A DNA stretch of 64,000 nucleotides, from positions 4,216,001 to 4,280,000 of the forward strand of contig NZ_CP093301.1 of assembly GCF_024362785.1 (NCBI RefSeq). The letters are read 5' to 3'. The notes beneath the pieces are model-generated. The model did not search any database, had not been told where the DNA came from, and saw only the letters and a program-made list of their open reading frames with translations. A program made the translations under genes and the position numbers. This document shows, piece after piece, positions 1-7,610 of this stretch; the first letter of the stretch is position 1; each line of letters opens with the position of its first letter. This DNA is from Evansella sp. LMS18. Its GTDB lineage: Bacteria > Bacillota > Bacilli > Bacillales > Salisediminibacteriaceae.

Positions 1-24
1 GCATGCTGCCTGGAATGAAAGTTT

Positions 25-1050
25 TTAAGTTGGTGATGATCTTTCATGAAGCCAATCAATCAGAAATTCCGGAAGTTTTCCTTTTACTGCTATAGTGACG
101 TGGCCGCCCCTGACTGTTTTAAAAGTTTTGTCTGTGCTCCCCGTCTTATCCATCATTGGCTGGCTCATTTCAGGAGGAACCAGTTCGTCATCTAATGCCG
201 AAACGATGAGGAGGCTTGATTTAATAGTGGAAAGTTGGACTTTTTCATTTTCTATCAGTAACTGGCCGTTCATTAATTTATTATTGATATACAGGTCACC
301 TATGATTTTTTTCAAGGCCGCCCCTGAGAAAGGGACATGGTCATTTGCCCAGTCGTTTATGGTGGACCATTTTTTCACGTAGTTTTCGTCGCCAGCCCGT
401 TTTAGAACGGACAGGTAAGAGGTGACTGTAATTGGCAGGGTAAGTGTTTTGATAAATGACTTTACACCGCTGGCAGGGATGAATTCCAGGGCATCAATAA
501 GTTCATCAACCGGAAGAGTTTTATTTTTAAAAGCACGATCCCACTTCTTCCATTTCATGCTTTCTTTAAAATCGATTGGCGGCGCAAACAGAACCAGGTT
601 TTTCACCGGTTCTTCAGCAACAGCAGCATAAATGGCAGCTAATGTTCCTCCGAGACAGTAACCGAGGACGCTGATCTGGTCTGCTTTTGAATGGAGCAAA
701 GCTCTTCTGACACCTTTTTGGATATGCTTTTTTATATAGTCATCGAGGGTGAGGTCTTTATCTTCATAGCCGAGGGCGCCGAAATCCAGCAAGTACACAT
801 CATAACCCTCTCTTGTAAAAGCATTTATCATACTCATTTCAGGAGAAAGATCAAGGATAGTAGGTTTATTTAATAATGAGTAGATTAAAAACAAAGGCGT
901 GCGGTATTTCCTTTGTTTTGGCGGATAATGCCAGAGGGTTGATTTATTCTTTTTCCAGACAGGTTGTCTCGAAGTTGAACCGGAAGAGGACCCTGTCAGT
1001 GGATGGGAAAAATCACGTTCCGTGTTGTTTCTCGACGGCTTATCACTCAA
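25..1050 (-). CDS. phaC: Class III/IV poly(3-hydroxyalkanoate) synthase subunit PhaC
   Basis: Alpha/beta-hydrolase-fold protein of 341 residues that should polymerise (R)-3-hydroxyacyl-CoA into polyester storage granules. The lipase-like box is GYCLGG with Cys132 in place of serine, as in PHA synthases; the other triad candidates are Asp287/288 (SALDDE) and His317 (RGGH). The length fits the short class III/IV catalytic subunits (about 350-360 residues). The start is TTG at 1050, overlapping the end of the upstream PhaR-like gene by 8 bp, so the two are translationally coupled. The N-terminal 40 residues are polar and low-complexity. Family assignment is firm; chain-length specificity cannot be read from the sequence. 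Confidence 0.88.
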   Translation of the reverse strand: MSDKPSRNNTERDFSHPLTGSSSGSTSRQPVWKKNKSTLWHYPPKQRKYRTPLFLIYSLLNKPTILDLSPEMSMINAFTREGYDVYLLDFGALGYEDKDLTLDDYIKKHIQKGVRRALLHSKADQISVLGYCLGGTLAAIYAAVAEEPVKNLVLFAPPIDFKESMKWKKWDRAFKNKTLPVDELIDALEFIPASGVKSFIKTLTLPITVTSYLSVLKRAGDENYVKKWSTINDWANDHVPFSGAALKKIIGDLYINNKLMNGQLLIENEKVQLSTIKSSLLIVSALDDELVPPEMSQPMMDKTGSTDKTFKTVRGGHVTIAVKGKLPEFLIDWLHERSSPT

Positions 1051-1612
1051 CTTTATTCAGCCTTTTCAAGAGGGATGCAGTAAGATTGGATAGGTCCTGG
1101 TCCTGTTGTAGGGAAAGACTCTTCAGAATTAAATCCCTTTGAAACTGTCTCAGCGGGTCGATATGTGTGGAGCGTTCGGTTGTGTGGTCAAATGACAGTT
1201 CATTGTCCTGCCCCTCATCTGTGGCTGCATCTTCAGATATATCTGCCGAATTTTCCCCCGAATCACTTTCCCCAGCGTGGCCGGCAGTTTCGGGCAGATC
1301 TTGTAATTTGTCAGCGAGCATTGCGAACTTTTCTTCCAGTGAATCAATCTTTTCCTCTACCTGGATATTCAGTTTAGCGATGTTGGCAACGTCATCTTTC
1401 GTAGGCAGATTCAGACGCAGAGCAACCATTTCACTTAATGACTTAATAAAACTTAATGCATTGGTTTGTTCTGTCATGAACTTCTTTGTCAGGCCGATTA
1501 GTTTTTTATCATCTAAAACAGCGCTAACAAGATCTTTAATATCCGTATCAGCATCCAACTTAGGAAGTTTAATAAGTTTGTCTAATTGAACTGTTTTCTT
1601 GGCAGGCATCAT
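1043..1612 (-). CDS. phaR: PhaR/PhaE-like accessory subunit of PHA synthase
   Basis: About 189 residues, hydrophilic, with a probable coiled coil in the middle (IQVEEKIDSLEEKFAMLADK) and an acidic Glu/Asp/Ser-rich stretch before a basic, leucine-rich C-terminus. It lies directly upstream of phaC and overlaps it by 8 bp, the arrangement of class IV PhaR-PhaC synthases, where the small subunit is needed for activity. Several ATGs follow a GAAAGG Shine-Dalgarno; the one at 1612 (or 1609) has normal spacing, whereas 1618 directly abuts it and the extension back to 1672 has no ribosome site. The call rests on context and general composition more than on a motif. Confidence 0.68.
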   Translation of the reverse strand: MMPAKKTVQLDKLIKLPKLDADTDIKDLVSAVLDDKKLIGLTKKFMTEQTNALSFIKSLSEMVALRLNLPTKDDVANIAKLNIQVEEKIDSLEEKFAMLADKLQDLPETAGHAGESDSGENSADISEDAATDEGQDNELSFDHTTERSTHIDPLRQFQRDLILKSLSLQQDQDLSNLTASLLKRLNKVE

Positions 1613-1706
1613 CGTCATCCTTTCATCAAATCTCAGTGGAAAATTCCTTGGTATAGTATATACTTTGTACAAACATCAGTGATGAAATTAGGTGCCTGTC
1701 ACCACC

Positions 1707-1740
1707 CGAAAAATCTTGTTTCACGGAACAAGATTTTTCG
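1707..1740. repeat. Long perfect hairpin next to a dispersed repeat
   Basis: Two 14-bp arms (CGAAAAATCTTGTT and its exact complement) surround a 6-base loop. The sequence just before it, GTGCCTGTCACCACCCG, recurs at about 8464-8480 beside another inverted repeat ending in TTTGTCG, so this is one member of a dispersed intergenic element. Confidence 0.7.
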
Positions 1741-1770
1741 ACAAGGATAGATAAGGAGATAGCTTTTAAA

Positions 1771-1806
1771 AAACAGCCAGGGAGGAGAGCTTCCTGGCTG
1801 TTTTTC
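1771..1806. terminator. Bidirectional rho-independent terminator
   Basis: AACAGCCAGG and CCTGGCTGTT form a GC-rich stem with a short loop. T-runs follow on the plus strand, and A-runs precede it (T-runs on the minus strand), so it can stop transcription both ways. It lies upstream of the phaRC pair and probably insulates it from a minus-strand neighbour. Confidence 0.75.
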
Positions 1807-1836
1807 ATTAAACCGGAAAGATTAGATATTTGAACT

Positions 1837-1993
1837 CTTGCATGCCCGCTTGGGAGGAAATAAAGCCAAAGCGGTAACGCGAGAGCGTCTTGCATGCCCG
1901 CTTGGGAGGAAATAAAGCCAAGCGGTAACGCAAGGGTGTCTCACGTACCTCGCTCGGGAGAAAGTAAAGATCGAGCGGTAACGCGAGAGCACT
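1837..1993. repeat. Three tandem copies of a 51-54 bp unit
   Basis: Copies lie at about 1837-1888, 1889-1939 and 1940-1993. Each follows the pattern cttgcatgcccgcttgggag, then gaaataaag, then a purine-rich stretch ending in gcggtaacgcgagag. Copies 1 and 2 are nearly identical; copy 3 is diverged. Conserved blocks are GGGAG.AA.TAAAG and AGCGGTAACGC. They form short reading frames by chance, but there is no ribosome-binding site. Confidence 0.85.
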
Positions 1994-2060
1994 TAGCATA
2001 GACGTTTTCTCCAGGCATCAACATGGATACAGTACCGATCCCCCCAATTGTTTAAGAAAA

Positions 2061-2079
2061 GGGACAGGTACGGTGTCCC
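2061..2079. repeat. GGGACAG-type dispersed element (with a partial copy at 2139-2154)
   Basis: The sequence GGGACAGGTACGGTGTCCC is an imperfect palindrome. A related half (ACCTGTCCCTCTGTCC) lies at 2139-2154, immediately after an orphan strong ribosome site (AGGAGGTG) and ATG at 2130 that opens only a 15-codon frame. Similar sequences occur near 8.4, 9.0, 9.4, 23.3 and 28.4 kb. Confidence 0.6.
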
Positions 2080-2200
2080 AGAAGATTTTTTATGTTTATT
2101 TATTTACATATTTCAGGAGGTGTTATTCAATGATCTCGACCTGTCCCTCTGTCCTATTTAATGTTATGATGAAATAACAAACAAATCATACTTAATTTTT

Positions 2201-2292
2201 CCACTAGGGGAGCCAGACCTGGCTGAGACTAACGCATTGCTTTAGACCCTTTGAACCTGAACTATGTAATGATAGCGGAGGGAAGTGGGCAT
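2201..2292 (+). promoter_or_regulatory. TPP riboswitch (THI box)
   Basis: The conserved blocks are present in order: CTAGGGGAGCC, then GGCTGAGA, then ACCCTTTGAACCTGA, then GATAGCGGAGGGAAGTGG. CCACT at 2201 can pair with AGTGG near 2284 to make P1. It lies 98 bases upstream of the LuxE-like gene, with an intrinsic terminator in between, so thiamine pyrophosphate should shut off the operon at 2390-8390 by transcription termination. Confidence 0.95.
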
Positions 2293-2337
2293 CATTTAAT
2301 CAGCTATTTTTCAATAGACTATAGATAAAATGGATGG

Positions 2338-2372
2338 CCGCTTTCAAGACAAGAAAGCGGTTTTTTATTTTT
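2338..2372 (+). terminator. Riboswitch-controlled terminator
   Basis: CCGCTTTC (2338-2345), a 7-base loop, and GAAAGCGG (2353-2360) are followed by TTTTTTATTTTT. It sits between the TPP aptamer and the ribosome-binding site AAAAGGAG of the first structural gene, the normal position for an expression-platform terminator. Confidence 0.88.
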
Positions 2373-2389
2373 AAAAGGAGTGGTTAGCA

Positions 2390-3508
2390 TTGTTGCCAGC
2401 TTATGAAGCGTTAAAACAGGAACTTATCACCTTTATAAATCAGCCTGGCGCCAGTGAGAATCAATTTAACGACATGGCGCTGAAAGTTTTTCAATTTCAA
2501 TATGAATACAACAAACCTTTCCGGAAGTTTTGTAGAAAACGTCGTGTGTCTCCAAGAACTGTCAAACACTTTTTGGATATTCCCCCTGTTCCCATGGATG
2601 CGTTTAAATTAACAACGTTATCAAGCCACCCGATTGAAGAAACAGAAGCAGTATTTATGACTAGCGGAACAACAGATCCCGCGAAACGGGGCAGGAATTA
2701 TCATCGGGACCTGGACACTTACGACATGTCCATGAAGACCTTTTTTAAGAAGGCGATTGTTCCGGATGTGGAAAAGATTAAAATGTATGTCCTTTTTCCA
2801 GAAGAGAACCTCATGCCTCATTCGTCATTGGCCCATTATTTGCATATAGCAAAGGAAACATTTGGCACAGAAGATAGTCTTTATGTTTTCTCCAAAGAAG
2901 AATTTCAAATAGAGAAACTCATTGAAGAACTATATGAAACGGAAAAAAAAGAGGAACCCATTTTATTAATCGGGGCGACTTTTTCTTTTATCCATTTATT
3001 AGACGAGTGCAATAAAAAGGACCTCCGCTTTCAATTGCCTTCAAAAAGCCGGTTGATGGATACAGGAGGAGCGAAAGGACGGTCCCGTGAAATGGAGCCG
3101 CAAACGTTTAAGGAAGAGATGGGCAGACTTTTTTCTGTGCCGGCTGAAAATTGCATAAATATGTATGGTATGACAGAATTAAGCTCTCAAATATATGATG
3201 GAAACTATTTGCATAATGAGCATGATTACTATAATCCAGCGAAATATGCCCCACATTGGGTGAGGACGGTAATTATGGATGTGGAATCAATGGAACAGAA
3301 ACCACCAGGAGAAAGAGGAATCATTGTACATTACGACTTAGCGAACTTAAATTCTGTTATGGGTGTTTTAACAGAAGATGCAGGTATGCAGGGGGAGCAA
3401 GGATTTTATTTGCTGGGGCGGGCAGTAGGAGCAGAAGCGAAAGGATGTTCGCTGGCTGTCGAACAATTTTTAAGGTCAGCTGGCCAGTCAAAGGGAGATA
3501 AAACATGA
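2390..3508 (+). CDS. LuxE-like acyl-protein synthetase (carboxylate activation)
   Basis: A 372-residue member of the ANL adenylate-forming superfamily that most resembles LuxE, the fatty-acyl-protein synthetase of bacterial luminescence. Visible motifs are TSGTT (91-95, ATP/AMP loop), DTGGAKGRSRE (224-234) and YGMTE (259-263). LuxE-type enzymes activate a carboxylate with ATP and pass the acyl group to a cysteine of the reductase partner. Here that partner is the next gene, overlapping by 4 bp. Start is TTG at 2390, 9 bases after AAAAGGAG. It is first in a TPP-riboswitch operon and no luciferase genes are nearby, so the substrate is probably thiamine-related rather than a luminescence fatty acid (inference). 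Confidence 0.85.
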   Translation: MLPAYEALKQELITFINQPGASENQFNDMALKVFQFQYEYNKPFRKFCRKRRVSPRTVKHFLDIPPVPMDAFKLTTLSSHPIEETEAVFMTSGTTDPAKRGRNYHRDLDTYDMSMKTFFKKAIVPDVEKIKMYVLFPEENLMPHSSLAHYLHIAKETFGTEDSLYVFSKEEFQIEKLIEELYETEKKEEPILLIGATFSFIHLLDECNKKDLRFQLPSKSRLMDTGGAKGRSREMEPQTFKEEMGRLFSVPAENCINMYGMTELSSQIYDGNYLHNEHDYYNPAKYAPHWVRTVIMDVESMEQKPPGERGIIVHYDLANLNSVMGVLTEDAGMQGEQGFYLLGRAVGAEAKGCSLAVEQFLRSAGQSKGDKT

Positions 3509-4980
3509 CGCTAAGTTATCCGTGTTATCATGTCCCCACTTCCTGCGTAGACGAGGTGGCTGGTGCCTCTTTTCATAAATTAGTGTTTGAGAACTGCGGG
3601 GAGAGAGCAGAGTTATCTGTGCCAATGCTCACTCCAGCTCTTATTGAACAAATCATGGACAAGCTGAAAGAGCAGCAAATGGAATATGTAAGCACTCTGC
3701 GGACAAATGATTTAATTGAAGTGTTTGATCAAGCGATAGAAAGATGGTTAGACCCTGAGTATGAATTAAGAAAGCTGGCGGAACAATTTTTGCCGGTCAT
3801 TACTGGTTATGACGGGGAAATGATCCGGTTATTTTTAAGTCGTTATTTACGCCAGTTCCGCAAAGTGAAATTGATGCGAATGATTGACGAGGACTTCGTC
3901 AATCCCCTTGTACTCGATGAGTTTCGTCCGAGGAAATCCGGAGGGCTCTATCGGGCGTACGGGCCTCCTGTAATTACCCATATTTTTTCTGGGAATGTGC
4001 CCGCGTTGCCCCTTTGGAGTTTATCCGCGGGAATCTTAATGAAATCAGCCTCGCTTGGAAAAGTTTCTTCCTCTGAACCGCTGTTTCCGGTATTGTTCGC
4101 AAAAACGATTGCTGACATAGACCCTCGTTTAGGAGATGCCTTGGCGGTATTATGGTGGAAAGGGGGAGATCAATCGATCGAAGAGGCAAGTTTCCGTTCC
4201 TCGCATGCAGTTATTGCTTATGGGGGAAAAGAAACGATTGATACAGTCAGGCGGAAAGTTCCTCCCCATGCCACCTTTCATGCCCACGGACATAAAGTAA
4301 GTTTTGGGGTATTGACGAAAGAATGCCTGCAGACGACGAAAGGCTGGCAAGCGGCTAAGCTGGCGGCGAAAGACACTTCATGGTTTGATCAGCAAGGGTG
4401 CCTCTCTCCACATGTCTTTTTTGTTGAGCGGGGAGGCGCGTATTCCCCCCGGGATTTCGCCCAGATGCTGGCAAATGAAATGGCAAACTTCCAGAAGAAA
4501 CATCCCCGCGCCAGTTTAACAGAGGAAGAGCAGCATGCCATTGTAAAACGAAGGACCTCGATTGAGTTTGAAGCTTTTGAAAAATCTTCTCTTGATCTGT
4601 TGAAAAGTGACGGCGGTACAGATTGGACGGTAGTGTATCGTGACGACATGGAAAATAACGAATTCCCTTTTTCTCCCCTTAATCGTTTTGTCACTGTAAT
4701 ACCTGTAGATCGTGTGGATGACATTAAAGGGTATCTTCATCATGTAGAAGGCTTCGTTCAGACAGCCGGTGTGGGCTGTGCTCCTCAATCATTCTCTTCT
4801 ATCATTGATTTGTTAGGAGAATTAGGAGTCAATCGAATTTGCGCCTTAGGGTCTATGCCACACCCTGAACCAGGATGGCATCATGACGGCCGGTTTCATT
4901 TAGCTGATCTCGTCCGTTATTGTGACGTGGAGTCCACATTAGAAGAACAAATAGATCTATTTGATGTATTCAGAGATTAA
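3505..4980 (+). CDS. LuxC-like acyl reductase (acyl-CoA/acyl-protein reductase)
   Basis: 491 residues, aldehyde-dehydrogenase superfamily, LuxC family. FSGNVPALPLWSL (161-173) is the characteristic nucleotide-site segment and Cys299 in DQQGCLSPH is the expected catalytic cysteine. LuxC enzymes reduce an activated acyl group to the aldehyde with NADPH. It overlaps the LuxE-like gene by 4 bp (ATGA), so the two products are made together, as in the fatty-acid-reductase complex. With the SDR at the operon's end, an acid could be taken to aldehyde and then to alcohol. Substrate unknown; TPP control points to a thiamine or pyrimidine/thiazole acid (inference). Confidence 0.87.
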   Translation: MTLSYPCYHVPTSCVDEVAGASFHKLVFENCGERAELSVPMLTPALIEQIMDKLKEQQMEYVSTLRTNDLIEVFDQAIERWLDPEYELRKLAEQFLPVITGYDGEMIRLFLSRYLRQFRKVKLMRMIDEDFVNPLVLDEFRPRKSGGLYRAYGPPVITHIFSGNVPALPLWSLSAGILMKSASLGKVSSSEPLFPVLFAKTIADIDPRLGDALAVLWWKGGDQSIEEASFRSSHAVIAYGGKETIDTVRRKVPPHATFHAHGHKVSFGVLTKECLQTTKGWQAAKLAAKDTSWFDQQGCLSPHVFFVERGGAYSPRDFAQMLANEMANFQKKHPRASLTEEEQHAIVKRRTSIEFEAFEKSSLDLLKSDGGTDWTVVYRDDMENNEFPFSPLNRFVTVIPVDRVDDIKGYLHHVEGFVQTAGVGCAPQSFSSIIDLLGELGVNRICALGSMPHPEPGWHHDGRFHLADLVRYCDVESTLEEQIDLFDVFRD

Positions 4981-4994
4981 GGGAAGTGACGAAG

Positions 4995-5753
4995 ATGTCG
5001 ATTATTACTTGTCAAGACGTTACCTTGCAATTTAAGCAAGATCATCCGCCTGTTCTCAATAACGTTAACCTGGAAATACACGAGGGGGAGTTCGTAAGCA
5101 TCATCGGGAAAAGTGGAAGTGGAAAAACAACTCTTCTGCAAATGATTGGCGGATTGCTCCTGCCGACAAAAGGAGAAATTACCGTGCTGGGACAGGCTGT
5201 TTCTGAGCCTCTTGATGAAATGACTTATGTTTTTCAAAGGGCTGTGCTTTTAGAATGGCGTAATGTGATAGAGAATGTGCTCATGCCAATTGAATTAGTA
5301 AGGAAACCAACTCAACAAGATATAACTAAAGCGATGGACGTGCTTGCAACCGTTGGGTTAGCTGGCCATCATACTAAGTATCCACATGAATTATCTGGCG
5401 GCATGATGTCCAGAGTCACACTGGCGAGAGCTTTTTTAATGGAGCCAAAAATTTTATTAATGGATGAACCTTTTTCAGCACTGGATGCGATGACTAAAGA
5501 ACAGCTTCAATTAGAATTAATGAAGCTGGCAAAAAAGTACAGGACTACAACAGTATTCATTACCCACGATATTGCGGAAGCGGCTTATCTCTCAGATCGC
5601 GTCATGTTGCTTGGAGGACAGCCGGCTGCGGTTGTGGAGGAAAAACAAGTTCCTTTTGCAAGGCCCAGAATAAAAGAGCTGAAGTTCGAGCCGCCGTTTA
5701 ATGCCATTGTCAAGGACTTGCATCACTCCATTGAAGGGGCAGGTGGTGTATAA
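4995..5753 (+). CDS. ABC importer ATP-binding protein, NitT/TauT (ThiZ-like)
   Basis: 252 residues with every ABC ATPase motif: Walker A GKSGSGKT (38-45), Q-loop Gln81, signature LSGGM (133-137), Walker B ILLMDEP (153-159), and a FITHD switch histidine. The sequence is typical of the nitrate/taurine/pyrimidine importer family. ATG 4995 is preferred: AAGGGA lies 10 bases upstream, while a GTG at 4986 is too close to it. It follows the LuxC-like gene by 14 bp and precedes its permease by 1 bp, so it should power the importer formed by the next two genes. Confidence 0.92.
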   Translation: MSIITCQDVTLQFKQDHPPVLNNVNLEIHEGEFVSIIGKSGSGKTTLLQMIGGLLLPTKGEITVLGQAVSEPLDEMTYVFQRAVLLEWRNVIENVLMPIELVRKPTQQDITKAMDVLATVGLAGHHTKYPHELSGGMMSRVTLARAFLMEPKILLMDEPFSALDAMTKEQLQLELMKLAKKYRTTTVFITHDIAEAAYLSDRVMLLGGQPAAVVEEKQVPFARPRIKELKFEPPFNAIVKDLHHSIEGAGGV

Positions 5754-5754
5754 A

Positions 5755-6522
5755 ATGAAAATGGCTAAAATCTACTCCTTTATGCTCTTTCTACTAATGC
5801 TTCTCATTTGGGAAGCGGTTGTCCAGCTAAAAGAGATACCGAAAATCATACTGCCGGCGCCAACTGCTATTGGCGCCAACATGGTGCAGCATTTTCAAAG
5901 TGGATATTTTTACCCTCATATTGCGGCAACTTCTATTGAAGTTTTCGGCGGTTTCTTTGCAGGGGCGATTCTTGGGATCGGCCTTGGATTTTTAGTTGCC
6001 CAGTCTAAGAGAACACAAGATATTATTCAGCCATATATCATTGCGTCACAGGCGATGCCAAAACTGGCTTTGGCGCCTCTTTTAGTATTGTGGTTTGGAT
6101 TTGGCTATACACCTAAAATCGTCATTGTGGCGCTCGTTTGTTTTTTTCCTTTATTTGAAAATACAGTGACAGGACTGTCCAATGTGAGCCGGGATAAACT
6201 GGCGTTATTTCACTCACTGAAAGCGACGCAAACTCAAACTCTGCTGAAGCTGAGGCTTCCATCCGCAATGCCGTATATCTTTTCCGGATTGCGTGTCGCA
6301 ATTGTACTGAGTGTGGTTGGCGCTGTAATTAGTGAATTTATCGGGGCGAATAAAGGGTTGGGGGCGCTCATCATTGCCTCTCAAGGAATGCTCGATACAA
6401 CTTTAATGTTCTCGGTATTCATTTTACTTACTGCGAAAGGAATTATCCTGTATCAATCGATTCATTGGATTGAGGCCGCTTTTTTTAAAAAATATAGTTA
6501 TTCCAGAGGAGAAATGAAATGA
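5755..6522 (+). CDS. ABC importer permease (ThiX-like)
   Basis: 255 residues with about six hydrophobic segments and the BPD_transp_1 cytoplasmic loop (EFIGANKGLGALI near 200-212, matching EAA...G..LG). The family transports nitrate, taurine, aliphatic sulfonates or thiamine pyrimidines. ATG 5755 is one base after the ATPase stop; an upstream in-frame extension to 5701 would overlap the ATPase by 53 bp and is not needed. It overlaps the binding-protein gene by 4 bp. Confidence 0.9.
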   Translation: MKMAKIYSFMLFLLMLLIWEAVVQLKEIPKIILPAPTAIGANMVQHFQSGYFYPHIAATSIEVFGGFFAGAILGIGLGFLVAQSKRTQDIIQPYIIASQAMPKLALAPLLVLWFGFGYTPKIVIVALVCFFPLFENTVTGLSNVSRDKLALFHSLKATQTQTLLKLRLPSAMPYIFSGLRVAIVLSVVGAVISEFIGANKGLGALIIASQGMLDTTLMFSVFILLTAKGIILYQSIHWIEAAFFKKYSYSRGEMK

Positions 6523-7604
6523 AACGATTTATGAAAACGGTTGGCGCGGTTTGTTTAATGGCTATGACGATAAGTATTGCCGGCTGCGGAGGAGCAGAAG
6601 AAGGGCAGAACCAAGAAGGAGTAACAGAAAACGAAGACGAGGCAACAGTAGAAGAAAAGGAAGTGCAGGAGGAAGCTGCCGGCGAGGACACAGCTGAAAG
6701 AATAAGGATGGCTTCCTGGAGCCAGCCGATTACGGAGCAGGCTAATATTTTTTTAGCAGAAGAAAAGGGCTGGTTTGAAAATGCGGGAATCGATTTCGAG
6801 TATATACCTGGAGCTGGAGGGGGAGACGCTGTACGTAACATTATTGCCGGAAACGCCGATATTGCTTTCGCAAATGTGGAAGCGGTTCTTTTAGCGCTTG
6901 AGCAAGGCGAGGAATTAAGGGTAATTTATAATATTTACCCTGAAAATGTGTTTAATTTAATTTCATTAAAAGAAAGCAATATAACGAGTATGGAAGATTT
7001 GCGGGGCGAAGATGTGGGAATATACAGCAGAAGCAGCGGGACGTATCAAAACCTCCTCGTCCTCCTGCACAAGGCAGGAATGACTGAAGATGATGTCAAC
7101 TTAATTGAGACCGGGGTGCTGAACTTTGGCCCATTGATGAATAAACAAGTGGCCGCAACAGCTGCGACAGACACAGGTTTGTTAGATGCCCAGCATAAAG
7201 GCTTAGGAGAAGTGGATGTCATCGAAGTAAAGGACGTTCTTAATACACCTGCAGATGTTTTTGTCGTGACAGAAAAAACGTTTCAGGAAAGGGAGGAAGC
7301 TCTCATTCGTTTTCTGCAAGTGTATCGTGACAGTACAGCCTATACGATGGAGCATCCGGAAGAAGCAGCTGAAATTGCTGTCACTGCAGCGATCGATGGC
7401 CAGGATAAAGAGAGAAATGTGGGGATTATCAACCTTCGCAATGAAACAGCAACGACCGAGGAAATTGCAGAAAAAGGTTTAGGCTGGCTTAACGAACATA
7501 TTCTTCAGGAAGTTGAAGAAACTTATTACGAATTAGGGCTTCTTAATGAAAGAGTAAATATCGAAACGATGACAACAAATGAATTAGTAGAACAATTAAA
7601 CTAA
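6519..7604 (+). CDS. NMT1/THI5-type substrate-binding lipoprotein (ThiY-like)
   Basis: 361 residues. The N-terminus is a lipoprotein signal with lipobox SIAGC, followed by a strongly acidic linker (about residues 26-60, Glu-rich) that should hold the receptor off the membrane. The mature domain (WSQPITEQANIFLAEEKGWF, GGGDAVRNIIAGNADIAFAN) is of the NMT1/THI5 periplasmic-binding type, whose known ligands include thiamine pyrimidine precursors such as formylaminopyrimidine (ThiY). With the TPP riboswitch upstream, a thiamine-related ligand is likely. Coupled by ATGA overlap to the permease. Exact ligand unknown. Confidence 0.88.
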   Translation: MKRFMKTVGAVCLMAMTISIAGCGGAEEGQNQEGVTENEDEATVEEKEVQEEAAGEDTAERIRMASWSQPITEQANIFLAEEKGWFENAGIDFEYIPGAGGGDAVRNIIAGNADIAFANVEAVLLALEQGEELRVIYNIYPENVFNLISLKESNITSMEDLRGEDVGIYSRSSGTYQNLLVLLHKAGMTEDDVNLIETGVLNFGPLMNKQVAATAATDTGLLDAQHKGLGEVDVIEVKDVLNTPADVFVVTEKTFQEREEALIRFLQVYRDSTAYTMEHPEEAAEIAVTAAIDGQDKERNVGIINLRNETATTEEIAEKGLGWLNEHILQEVEETYYELGLLNERVNIETMTTNELVEQLN

Positions 7605-7610
7605 GGTGAT

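Noticed and set aside
1837-1993. CRISPR array
   Set aside because: Units are contiguous with no unique spacers, and there are no cas genes.
2390-4980. Bioluminescence operon
   Set aside because: LuxE- and LuxC-like genes are present, but luxA, luxB and luxD are absent and control is by a TPP riboswitch.
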